Assembly (NCBI GenBank): GCA_022606425.2 | Contig: JAHDVF020001045.1 | Coordinates: forward strand, 620,001 to 684,000 | Direction of reading: 5' to 3' | Length of the DNA: 64,000 bases | Origin: Lepidostoma basale | Lineage: Eukaryota; Arthropoda; Insecta; Trichoptera; Lepidostomatidae | Part shown: positions 40,854 to 51,552 of the stretch, piece by piece | Layout of the letters: each line of letters starts with the position of its first letter | Position numbering within the stretch: the first letter of the stretch is position 1 | Position numbers and translations under genes: made by a program | Notes under the pieces: model-generated | Told to the model about the DNA's origin: nothing | What the model saw: only the letters and a program-made list of their open reading frames with translations | Databases searched by the model: none

Positions 40854-41892
40854 TTAACTAACTAACTAACCATCACGCCGTCTCCCCGAAGGGGTAGGCA
40901 GAAAGAATGGACTGCCACACCTTTCTTTCCTGACATATTTCTCTCGCTTCCTCAACATTCATACATCGTGTCATGCACGCGCGTCGATTTCTCTGACTCC
41001 TCACATGGCCGACATTCAATATTTGATTTATTTGATCGTGCCACGTTTTTCTTGGTCTTCCTCTATTTCTGGTACCATTTACATCATTAACATATAATTT
41101 TTTTACCATTCTTTCTTCATTCATTCTTTCCATATGTCCAAACCATCTTAATGATCCTTTCATTATTTTGTTCATGACACCATCATTCGCACCGCATTCA
41201 CTTCTTATATTTCATTCGACACTCTATCATACACAGAGTATCTACACATTCGTCTAAGAGATCTCATTTCTACTGCATTTATTCTACTTTCTTCCTTCTT
41301 TTGCCAGTTCCATGCTTCGCTTCCATACATAAGGGTCGGTAGAAGAACATCATTGTGCACTACCATTTTAGCTTTTTGGATGGGTTTTTGTTTGCTATGA
41401 CAACTTTAAGTGCACCATTCACTTTGTTGCCTGCCCCAACCCTTCTTTCAATATCCCTCTCCACTCTCCCATCTCTTGTAAACATACTACCCAAATACAC
41501 AAACTCAACTACTTGCTCCAAATTTTCACCATTCACGCTAATGTTGCAGACTGTCATGGTTTCTTCCTTTTCAAAAATCATTACTTTGGACTTATTAACA
41601 TTCATCATCAGATCATTTCGCATGCATACCTCATACATACAATTCACCAAGACTTGTAGTTCATGCTCGTTGTCTGCAAGTAGGACAGCGTCATCCGCAT
41701 ACAAGAGACGGCTTACTGACACTCCGCTCATTTTGGCACCTACATCCAACCCTTTCAGCTCTCTCATACAATTGTCCATATACAGATTAAATAACCACGG
41801 GGACATTACGCAACATTGTTTGACACCTTTATTGATATCAAACCAGGCTGTAAGATCTCCATTTACTCTGACACTAGCAGTGCTTTCCGTAT
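40854..41892 (-). mobile_element. LT LINE, longest copy, RT to 3' tail
   Basis: Minus strand, 5' to 3': VKQCCVMSPWLFNLYMDNCM, RLLYADDAVLLADNEHELQ (RT motif C YADD), NVNKSKVMIFEKEE, YLGSMFTRDGRVERDIERRV, then WNWQK, MRSLRRMC, a single-base deletion near 41211 that shifts frame, NKIMKGSLRWFGHMERMNEE, GRPRKTWHDQINQIL, and QSILSAYPFGETA*. After the stop come the perfect CCCCUUCGGGG hairpin (complement at 40886-40896), CGGCGTGATGG and (TTAG)n at 40854-40870. The 5' half (endonuclease, RT motifs before YADD) is missing. Clade not assigned. Confidence 0.85.
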
Positions 41893-42099
41893 AATATTAT
41901 TATAGGCAAATAAAGTTTATCGCTTTTCAATGACATCCTCAACATGATGCATCACATTTAATGATGCCTGATAAAGAGGTGAATCATTTACTCTTTCTAA
42001 GAATCCTAGACGTTTTATTTACAGTAGTAGAGTAATAATGTTTACTTTACATAATTAAATGTTCTCAAATCAAATATTTTATTTAGTTAATAAATTCTT
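41893..42099. other. Unique spacer
   Basis: Nothing recognised. Confidence 0.3.
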
Positions 42100-42375
42100 A
42101 TATATTTTCTATTACTTTGCATTATGGATTCACATTCGAATAATTATTTTAAAACAGTGTGTCTTCACAACACTTCTTTGCATTTTTCACAAACGTGTGT
42201 CGAGCCAGAAATGCCTTCCCTCGGTGTAGAAATATTAACATTTCTACACTGAGGAAAGGCATATGTGACCCAAATATACACACATACATATGTACACATA
42301 TTAATGTATGTAAAAAGAGAAAAAATTTTTGTGAAAAACAGTGTTTTTGAAAAATTATTCAAATAAGTTCATAAT
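42100..42375. repeat. HH-E-like foldback, decayed
   Basis: Inverted arms around 42234 (GTGTAGAAATATTAACATTTC, complement) carry ACACUGAGGA on the right arm but no GAAAC block in register. The termini match HH-E (TTGCATTATGGATTCACATT). Confidence 0.5.
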
Positions 42376-42534
42376 TTATTGTGTTTTTTTAACAATAATA
42401 TAAAAATCCAAATTAAAAAATTGATGCGAATGAAAACGTTTGTCCAAGGCATTTGACAATGCTAAAGACAGTAGAAAAATGTCATACATATGAAATATAA
42501 TAAAACTACTAGAACATTTTTGTTTTGAACGTAT
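42376..42534. repeat. HH-C arm
   Basis: GAATGAAAACGTTTGTCC, GGCATTTGACAATGC, and AATATAATAAAACTACTAG; internal core lost. Confidence 0.5.
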
Positions 42535-43090
42535 CCAAGTACTTGTAGACAAATACTGGATTTTACTCATGACGAGCGTATCAATCATGAAAAATTAATT
42601 GTATCTCAATAGAGACGAATATGTAAATTATTTGGAAACAGAATATGGCGGTCAAGGCGTTTACAGGACTTATGACCTCATTGGTTGGGTTAAGTGATCG
42701 CTTTATGTAATACAACATTCTTCATTCCGCCCTTCTTACGAACACCACGTCTGACAATTATTCATTAATGTGTGATAATTGGGTTCATAGCCTTTCACAT
42801 TACATTAAAAAAAAGATTTTCTACTTAATGCTTACCCCTAGTCTCAATAGATGGCGCTAGTGTAGATTGAACTGAAATATGTAAAATGTTTCTCAATATG
42901 GTAGCATATATACAACTTTTAAAAAATAATTGTCAGACGTGGTGTTTGTAAGAAGGGCAGAATGGGAAATGTTGTATTACATAAAGCGGGCATTCAACCA
43001 ATGACAGGTAAGTTCTGTAAACGCCTCGACCACCATATTCTGTTTCCAAATAATTTACATCTTCGTCTCTATTGAGATACAATTAATTCT
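42535..43090. repeat. MITE-D, full length with inner block
   Basis: Left arm 42597-42760 and right arm 42900-43085 are complementary. The unpaired middle contains TTTCTACTTAATGCTTACC and ATAGATGGCGCTAGTGTAG. The left flank holds GTACTTGTAGACAAATACTG. About 490 bp between the arm ends, the longest copy in the window. Confidence 0.75.
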
Positions 43091-43962
43091 TAATAAGCTT
43101 CTAGAAAACAGAAGTTTTCATTAATATTAACGAGTTAATAATCATTATTTAAGCAATAATAACACGAAAACTGTATGATACAGTGGAATATACCGTTGTG
43201 TTTATAAAACGTAAATATTTTTTGTCTCACATTGTTTGCAAGTAAGATGCGTAGTGTGTAACTAAATCTAAAAATTCAGTATTCCGCCAAATAAGACGTC
43301 CAAACTTTTTGCTTTGAATAAATTATCAGTAATAAATAACAGTCACCGCCACCTGCTAGTGAATATAAATTCGATTCTGCTTCCGAATCATAAAAAGCGG
43401 CCCGCAAAAGTGACACTCCCAGGAAGAATTCATTTATCAAAGACATTTCTTGTTAAGGCTTAGTATAAATTGCATATTCCCGCTGCCGAAAAAACACCAA
43501 ATTACAGACAGTTTCCCGAATCTCTTCCGGAACGCATTATTCGGGGGAAAAATGAAACATGAAACAAGAACTGGCCTTAGCGTTTCATTCGCTCATTTCA
43601 TGGAAATCGGAAGTCATCTTTATGATTTGGAATTAAGCAAATTTTGTATACTTTTAAATTTTAATAACGATCAAAGAAATGGAATGTAAACATCGTTTGG
43701 ACCCAATCTTTATTAATCAACATCAATCATTGTTTTTATACGTTTTCTTACAACATAAATTTACGTACAAATCGTAAGGTTTGTTTGTTTCTCGTAGATC
43801 AGTCGAAAACTTTGTAACATTTGAAACTCATTAACTTCCCCCAAATATTTAAAGCCCTTATGAAAATTATTTGGAAAACATTGCTGTATTAACTTTCTAA
43901 TTTTTTTGTTCCTGTCCGGAATTTCATAATGAAAACATAAGTTATAGCTACTTAACTAACTA
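43091..43962. other. Unique sequence
   Basis: A 79-codon plus-strand frame (43450-43689) has no splice context or domain I know, so it is not called. No repeat is seen. Confidence 0.35.
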
Positions 43963-44275
43963 ACTATCACCGAAAGGGTAGGCAGAAAGAATGGACTGTC
44001 ACACTTTAACCGATGCGGCACTCCATCCTTCTCTTTTCGCCCCGCGAGAGACGCGGTGTTATGGGTTGCGAACCTCATCGCCACCAATAGGCATCTCCCG
44101 CGCACACTTCAATCGTCCAACATCCACAAAAAAATCTAAAACAAATAATATAAAATACAATGATATAAAAAAAATACCAAAATAATTATAATTTAACACA
44201 AAATGTTCTTTTAAGATGGTGCACATACTCGTATCTATTTAATTTATGTTCCACGTATCCACAGTTTATATATAT
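43963..44275 (-). mobile_element. S1 short element, near full length
   Basis: Minus strand: GATACGTGGAACATAAATTA, GTGCACCATCTTAAAAGAAC, AT-rich linker, TGGACGATTGAAGTGTGCG, CGCGGGGCGAAAAGAG, GTGTGACAGTCCATTC and the partial hairpin (CGGTGATAGTTAGTTAG). A TA-CTCG-TA word lies at 44226. Confidence 0.75.
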
Positions 44276-44713
44276 CATGTAATATAACATCTAAATTCAA
44301 AAAGCCTTTTCATTATGAATCCAGAAAAAATAAAAACTTGTTTAAGCTTTCATGCTTTTAAATTTTAAGTCATAAGATAAAATTTATACGATATAGCTAC
44401 TTAAATAATACAAATTTGTGCTAATAGAGATATCTTTGCAATAATTTATTTTACTGTGAAACTCTTATTTTTCTTCTTCTTCCTGGCGCTATCCCAACCC
44501 TTTATCTGTGTTGACAAAGGGTTGGGATAGCGCCGTTTCTTTTAGTTTTACATGCATTATTGGGATATAAAGATCAAAAAATTTACGGTGAAACGTTTTC
44601 TAGAAAAAAAAAATATATAATATAAGCTTCTATATTCTATGTTCAAAATTTTAATAATTAAATAAAACAAAGTGGTGGAGTTATGTATAAAGATGGAGGA
44701 AGTATAATTAGGA
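44276..44713. other. AT-rich sequence with a LINE-end hairpin
   Basis: 44483-44532 is a perfect 19-bp inverted repeat (GGCGCTATCCCAACCCTTT, 12-nt loop) preceded by CTTCTTCTTC. It looks like two inverted 3' ends of a (GAA)n-tailed LINE. Confidence 0.6.
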
Positions 44714-44829
44714 TTAAGGAGAGGGGAAAGATAACGGAAACATTTCAAGCATGAGAAATGAATTTAAATTAAGTTGGTTGTTTATTATATTTTAATTATT
44801 ATTGATGGCTTTTTTAATTATAAAATCAT
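44714..44829 (-). pseudogene. Penelope-like C-terminal coding remnant
   Basis: Minus-strand frame IKKAINNN*NIINNQLNLNS, FLMLEMFPLSFPSP*. It matches the end of 54044-54289 (IKMAIKNNEYIINDQLNLTS) with one internal stop. Confidence 0.55.
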
Positions 44830-44844
44830 TAAATAGATGACAAA

Positions 44845-45405
44845 ATAATTAAAGTAGGATAAATGCTGTGGAAATGAAATCACTGGAAAAAAGAGACGTG
44901 CAAACGATGTACGATACACCGAACGATGAAATATGGAAGGTCTATAAAGCATCGAGTCCTAAGGAAACATTTACACATTGTTACATAAAGGGTGTTTTTT
45001 TAGAGGTGTACAAATTCAAAATAAATAAAAAATACATAAAAATATTGTTAATGTCTTTAATAGATAATTTTATGTCATAAACAAAATAATGAAAGGATCA
45101 TTAAGATGGTTTGGACATATGGAAAGAATGAATGAAGAAAGAATGGTAAAAAAAAAATGTTAATGATGTAAATGATGTAAATGGTACCAGAAATAGAGGA
45201 AGACCGAGGAAAACGTGGCACGATCAAATAAATCAAATATTGAATGTCGGCCATGTGACGAGTCAGAGAAATCGTCGCGCGTGCATGACACGATGTATGA
45301 ATGTTGAGGAAGCGAGAGAAATATGTCAGGAAAGAAAGGTGTGGCAGTCCATTCTTTCTGCCTATCCCTTCGGGGAGACGGCGTGATGGTTAGTTGGTTA
45401 GTTTT
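44845..45405 (+). pseudogene. LT LINE 3' fragment with small insertion
   Basis: Starts at INAVEMKSLEKRDVQTMYD, then about 110 bp of foreign AT-rich DNA (44960-45075), then MNKIMKGSLRWFGHMERMNE, a deletion in the AAAAAA run, GTRNRGRPRKTWHDQINQIL, and QSILSAYPFGETA*. The end has TATCCCUUCGGGGAGACGG and GATGGTTAGTTGGTTAG. Confidence 0.8.
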
Positions 45406-46604
45406 GTTTAAATATGATTTCGGGCATATGAGCGCCACGGCTAGCTTTAATGAAGCGCAAATTCAATTTGACGTCCAATTTTCGACAACTTTATCAAGTA
45501 ACTGAATAAAATGGCAAAACGTACTTACTACAAATCAACTATTAACTGTCAAATTGACAGTCTGTAGAAACAATGTTGCCGGTTTATATACGAAACCTCA
45601 AAAAAAATACCCTATATAACCGTGGCAACCCTTCCAAAGGAACGGCGTGATAGTTAGTAAGTAAGTTATGTATATAGTTGAATGCATAGTCATAGAAAAC
45701 TTGTGTTCAATTGCATAAACTCTTTAATAGACAAAACCTTTGAACAAAGGACATAAAACATTTATATGAAGTCCCCGGTTTATTGATCGTATAAATTAAT
45801 TGCAACCTCACGGAGATTAAAAATGATTTCATTTGTCTGCATTCGCGTAATGTTACAATGAATTAGTTGCTTGCTCCCGCAGATATAATACAATGTGTAG
45901 AGTGAAGAAGTTAGATAGTAAGGACAATTGCAGAATATCCCTGTAAGCAATTTATCTTTGTTATGTACCGAGGCAACTTTTAATTTGAATTTATCGGTTT
46001 TCTACAGTCTCAATTAACTGGCACGGCTATAATGTTGAATTATTATTCAGATTCTGTTTTGTGGCTACAATGTTTGAATTATATTAACACAAATGAAAGC
46101 TTATTTAAGTTCTGATATAGCAATCGAACTTTCATTGCGATGCATATATAATTTCGTATTCTAATTTTCCACACTGAAATTACGAGTATCTATTTTTATT
46201 TTATACCGGCGGATCCGACAACGTATACGTACAGAATATTTGAATTAAACTAATACATAATACGATTTTTTTCCTATATTGATTTCTAAAACAATATTTG
46301 AACCTTGCGGGTGTTTACCTCAATAATATTATAACTAATTATTGTAAAATTCATATCTATATTATGTATTTAATATGTACAGAACTGACTCAGTCAAGCT
46401 CTGGGGTCGATAAGCTATCTATATTTGTTCCGACATTCGCCTTACAACTGAGGAAACCATGGAAAACCTCAAACGGAACATTTAGGGAACATAATACGAA
46501 TGAATCTGTTAGTTTCTCGAAGCTTTATTATATTTGAGGGAATTCAATTAATTTGAAGTTTCATTTCATGGTTCAAGAAACAATACTACTACTTCCTATG
46601 GCCA
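45406..46604. other. Unique sequence
   Basis: About 1.2 kb without a recognisable repeat except a fragment of an LT end at 45640 (GGAACGGCGTGATAG). One TA-CGAG-TA word at 46181. No exon signals seen. Confidence 0.4.
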
Positions 46605-46890
46605 TACAACTCTTGAAGAGTTTTAGCCTCCTTGATGATTTTCCGCCAAGCTCCTCAATCCTGCGCCTTTTGCTCCCAGCAGTCTGATTCGCCTAACCTA
46701 GCCAGATCAGCCAGAACATTGTCCATTAGGTGCTGTCTAGGCCTTCCTAGAGGTCTTACTCCAGTCGGTCTAGACGCGTACAGGGTCTTGATTGCTCTGG
46801 TCTCTTCGGCTCTCCATACGTGTCCAATCCATGCTAGGCGACCGGCTCTCACGGTGCTCGTTATAAGAGGCTGCTTGGCACACACCTAAA
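46605..46890 (-). pseudogene. LINE post-RT fragment
   Basis: Minus strand: VCAKQPLITSTVRAGRLAW, GHVWRAEETRAIKTLYASRP, GVRPLGRPRQHLMDNVLADL, RLGESDCWEQKAQD and WRKIIKEAKTLQEL, one almost open frame. A more decayed relative is at 7787. Confidence 0.75.
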
Positions 46891-47560
46891 AATTAGACCC
46901 TTAAAAATAAATTTTAAGGAGGAAATTTTAAAATTCCAAAAATTTACGGAGTTATGGTTATTTGAGTGACGTAGCAACTAAGCCAGTCACGCCAGAGCAA
47001 TGCCTCCAAGAAAGCTAGAACTGGTCATAAAATTAGAACGAGCTCCCGAAAATATGTATTTTAAAGTAAAAGAAGGCACACACTTTGAATCAGGAATTGC
47101 CGATTGACAAAATGTAAGTACAAAGTACTGTCTGAATCTGGCTCAAATCATTGAACGCGTTTTTCTCGAAACTACTTTTTTCGATCTGGTCGACATATCT
47201 CAAGTTCTACTTAAACTATTTGTATGAAATTTGGTGGAAATCTTATTTTTATATCCTTCTTAAGCAGGGACCATGGATAATGGCATTTTTTTTTTCATAT
47301 TTAAAAAAAATTCGGAAGGGTAAAAAAAACAGGGACTAATTTTTTTTTTCACTTAGCCCCTATTTTTTTTGTATTTTTGAATGGTCATTTTAGATTTTTT
47401 TTTGTTCTTGAATCGCCCATTAAAATATGGATAATAAAAATTATTTAAATATTTTTTATCCTACTCGGAAAAACGCCTAAAATTTAAACCAGTAGACCAG
47501 AGACCCCCTTAACAATGAAGTCAAAAAAATATTGTTCTTTTCAATAGCCTAAAATAAATA
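46891..47560. other. Unassigned sequence
   Basis: Mixed text, including ATCTGGTCGACATATCTCAA, GTTCTACTTAAACTATTTG and homopolymer-rich DNA. It has the look of a DNA-transposon interior but no ends or frame. Cannot be assigned. Confidence 0.3.
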
Positions 47561-48410
47561 TCATGCCGAAGCGCTCCTACTGTGTTATTTGATACATCGA
47601 AATAAGCATAAAAGTGGAAAACAGTCTTCTTATTTAAATAAAATGTGTACATTATTAATTTATTCATTCATCTAAGACAATAGTTCTTGGGAACTTACCC
47701 TTACTTTGGAGTAAGGGGGTATTAGGGGGGCCACGGGACAAACAAGTTTGGGAACCACTGATCTAAGAGATCATTTTTCTATTGCAATATTTTCATAACT
47801 CTTTTCCCAGTTCTGTGCTTTTTTTTCATTTACTAGAGTTTGTACAAGAACATCTTTGTACAAATAAAAGAGCTAAATTAAATATATTTTTGACTTCTTA
47901 GTCTAATAGTTCGAAATAATTTGAATTTTTAAAACTTTTCAAATTATTGAAATAAAACTCATACCAAAGCGCTCCTGCTATATATTTTTTCATCGCGATG
48001 ATAAGAATACTCGAGACCAAATGATATAAAGTAAAACCTTTGGATCCCTCGGATCTTCCTCTTATAGAAAAACGTAAGATAAATGGTACCGAATCTTACC
48101 AATATAAAATAATGTTTTCTCCTGATGCTGAAATTCGTAGATTTATCTCCGAAAAGTTCACCTATTTTCAAAATTTATGCCGTAAGTTGTAGGACTATTG
48201 GGCCTGAGGGACGGTCCCATCTGATAATCAATAGAAATATATTATTCTTTTAAGATTTTGCGTCTCGGTGAGTGGTGGGCTGACTTTGATATTTCAATTT
48301 GAAATAAGAACTAACCTAGAGCAGTACTAAATTTGAATATCAATGGAGGCACTCTAGATGTGCTTATCCTTGTATGACAATCAGCGTGCAAAACAAGGAA
48401 ATTTTAATTT
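47561..48410. other. Mostly unique; LT scrap
   Basis: 47760-47880 resembles decayed LT (TCTAAGAGATCATTTTTCT, ACAAGAACATCTTTGTAC). The rest is not recognised. Confidence 0.4.
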
Positions 48411-48414
48411 TGAA

Positions 48415-48660
48415 GTAATAAGAGTTTCTTCTATATTCACCATTACTTTGCGGATTCTTAATTTAAACATATATATTTTTGTAACACAATACTTCATTTT
48501 TAAATCCAAATAAACGGGAGATGCCTATTGGTGGCGATATGGTTCGCACCCCATCACATTTCCCGCGGGGGCGAAAAGTGAAGGATAGAGTGCCGAAAGT
48601 GTGGCAGTCCATTTTTCTGCCTACCTCTTCGGGGAGACGGCGTATTGGTTAGTTGGTTAA
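48415..48660 (+). mobile_element. HH-E end followed by S1 3' half
   Basis: 48425-48500 is an HH-E terminus (TATTCACCATTACTTTGCGG). 48512-48658 is S1: GGGAGATGCCTATTGGTGG, CCCGCGGGGGCGAAAAGTG, GTGTGGCAGTCCATTTTTC, CUCUUCGGGG hairpin, ACGGCGTATTGG and a short TTAG tail. Confidence 0.65.
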
Positions 48661-48680
48661 ATTTAATAATTAGGAATTAA

Positions 48681-48720
48681 CTCAAACATGTTTCGGGACA
48701 CAGAATCCCTTCATCAGTGC
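48681..48720 (-). ncRNA. Hammerhead-like motif, HH-E
   Basis: Minus strand: CUGAUGA (complement of 48711-48717), extra A, helix II GGGA/UCCC (4 bp), GAA, ACAUGU, U at position 17. The core is perfect; helix I keeps only CA/UG. Confidence 0.5.
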
Positions 48721-48734
48721 AAATATAATATTCT

Positions 48735-48985
48735 TCTTCTCCGGCGCTACAACCCTTGGTGGGTCTTACCCTCCTCCAAGAAACATTTCCATCCCGTCCT
48801 GTTTCTGGTCGCCACCTCCCATTTTTGCTGCTCCAGGACCCGACATTCTGCTACGGCACCATCCAACCATCGCAGTCTTGGCCTGCCGACGCTTCTTTGC
48901 CCTACTGGATTGTCACACAACACTCTTTTGGGGAGCTCCACATCCCATGCTGTGCAAGTGCCCTTACCAGCGCAGTCTGTATAAT
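48735..48985 (-). pseudogene. LS LINE 3' fragment
   Basis: Minus strand: CSSPKRVLCDNPVGQRSVG, RPRLRWLDGAVAECRVLEQQ, KWEVATRNRTGWKCFLEEGK, THQGL, then a GAGAAGAAG tail. Confidence 0.75.
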
Positions 48986-49009
48986 ATTATAAATACAAAA
49001 TAAACATTT

Positions 49010-49560
49010 AAACAAAGTTATCATGAATTTGGTCATTGCTATAGATCAACATATTATGTAGTCCAATTTCCAGAGGATTTCTCCTCTTGAAAGGTAGATT
49101 CCAAGCTGTCCTTACATAAGGATGAGTCCGGTGAGGCTGATTATGTAGTGTTATATACAATAGTCTGGTGGTGTCCATTTGATTTCTTCTCCATCTTATA
49201 ATACTCAATCACATATCTCTCTAATTCTGGTGTTCCCTACGCGATCTCTTAGTGGCTTCGTCTGCTATCATCCTCAGTATTTTCGTTTCGGAAGTCTTCA
49301 AAACTTATTTAATCCTGACTTTCAGCCCTTGCTTCAACGCCGTATTTTATTATTGGTATTACGCATGCTTTATAGACTTTCATCTTACTTTCAATGCACA
49401 TGTCTTTATTTTTCCATATTGTGGATTTTGCACCAGAGATTGCAGCTACCTTGTTGACATGGGCTTTTATTTCTTCAAACAGGTCGGTTCCTCCAACCAG
49501 GTCTATTCCAAGATATCTGAAGGTCCCGATCTATGAAATGGTTCTCTACAGTCAGGTTAT
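49010..49560 (-). pseudogene. LQ LINE fragment
   Basis: Minus strand, broken frames: DLVGGTDLFEEIKAHVNK-like, SKVYKACVIPIIKYGVEAR-like, FRRLPKRKY then TPLRDRVGNTRIREI, KWRRNQMDTTRLLYITLHNQ, PYVRTAWNLPFKRRNP and GLHN. A degraded 550-bp post-RT region. Confidence 0.65.
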
Positions 49561-51552
49561 ATCTTTGTTTTATAGTATAATGTATAAATTATTAAATCTG
49601 TGAATTTTATTTCCTTGCACACACCAAACCACATAAAACTACATTATATTAGAATAAAACATAGTAAGAAGAACTAGCATACAGAGAACTTTAAAACGAC
49701 AAAACGATTAAAATATAATTGCTTCCTCTATAATAGTTCACTAATTTATTCAAGCACATTTGAGGTAGTCAAAACAGTCATGCGGGGGAGAGGTTTATTT
49801 TTAATTTCATCTTAGAAACGGGTCCGGAAATCTTTCAGCTGGTAGATTGTTGACATAGTGGAGTCCGTTGGTCCACTTCCGGCTTCCTCCGGAAACGGTT
49901 CTTGCTTTGGGAGACTTTTAATTATGCAAAGTGCTTTCGGTACATACTTGCCTACCTATCGCGACTGTGGGTACGTACTGTATGTTTTAACCTGTTCACA
50001 ACCAAAGAGTTAAAAATTATTTGTAAGTTGTCATTATCTTTTGAATGTTTCGTTTTTATTTTTGTTAAATTTAAATGGAAAATATTTTTGTGAGAAAATT
50101 GTTTAAAAAATCTTTTTTGATCACAATGTTATTAAATTTTTAATCCAATATTTCAATCCCAATTTTACCTCTTTGTGATATTATTAATTTTGTAACTTAT
50201 TTTCCAAACTCGTTGATTCTATGTCACATGACTTCTAATCTAAAGTACATCTTATCAGCCAAATAAAGCGTTTTTTTTTTGTTTTTTATTTTAAATGAAC
50301 AAATTTTATTTGATTTTCCATATCTATTTTAATTTGGAAGGAAAATGAACTTTGTCTTCTTTTTAAGTATTTTAATTGGCATACTTATAATATAATATAT
50401 AAAATAACATACACTCGTACGTGTATTTCGGATATTGACTCAATTTTAGGGCATAACTATAACTGATATGCTACAACTAATAATGATTTTTTTTTTAAAT
50501 TTCACTTAAAAAAACATTGCATTTCCACAATGCTAACGCTTTTTACGTAAGGTAATGTTTTACCAAACACGTTGTTTTGGAACACTGATATTTGAACATT
50601 TATGTATTATTATAATAACTATGTTTTTTTTAAATAATAAAAACTGAAACTGTTTTCAGCATCTTCAGGTATTAAAATACATTGAATTTTTATAATTTAA
50701 GAATATAATATGGTTTCGAAACGCTGTAATATTTATTCGAAACATTGCAGGAACATTTTTTATTAATTAGAACATTGTTTTTCATGAAATTTTTGAAAGT
50801 TTTCACATCTACACATTTTAATAAAACATTTAAAAAATCGCCATTACGGCTTTTCACAGTGTGAAGGCATAAATAAAAAAGGAACATTGCAGATTTTTGT
50901 TCAAGATATTGAATGATTTATTTATATTAAAAAATCCAAAAACAATACATTTTTTATTATTATTTAAAAAATCTAATTATTAAATGAAAAATTGACAAAT
51001 AAAACGGGACATTCAGGGTTGGCTTGACTGGTTTAAAATACACGGTCACTCCAGGAGCGGTTCTACCTTTGGGAATGACTTCTTGGCGAGTTTAAACGTC
51101 TGATATTTGAAGAAATGTAGAGCTAAAGGAAGCTTCGACTAAGAAATAAAATTGTTGAAATTAATATTCATAAAACGATTTAAGTGTTTTATACGTACAT
51201 TTGAAACAATTCACTATTTAAAAAATTTTCAAACACTCCAAGCATTCTTTCTTATTAATTATTTCAAACATCTACTTCGCTAGTTTCGATCCAAGGGATT
51301 GGTTTGCAGCAATGTGTAACCATTTTGCTGGTTCTTGGGATTCCACTTGGGCCTTTAATGTAGTAGTTTCCCGTTAAGTATTACGTAACCATCTTCGTGT
51401 TCTCGCGCAATTGTACATATTTTTTATGTGCCCCTTTTTGTAAAATCAATTATTCTAAGGCTTAATTAAAGTACTTCTTATTCATGCATTTTTCTCGCAT
51501 TTCTTCCAGTGATCACTTGAATCACTGAATCACTGAATTCTTTGTTCATATA
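49561..51552. other. Unique AT-rich sequence
   Basis: Nearly 2 kb without a clear gene. 50515-50875 has decayed HH scraps (TTGCATTTCCACAATGCTAA; CTTCAGGTATTAAAATAC). 51450-51500 resembles 52850-52905 on the other side of the mariner. Confidence 0.4.

Noticed and set aside
42159..42362. Overlapping cysteine-rich small peptides on both strands
   Set aside because: The frames are mirror images of the palindrome arms, not independent genes.
46891..47560. Maverick or virus-derived region
   Set aside because: No coding frame or terminal repeat could be found; only homopolymer-rich text.
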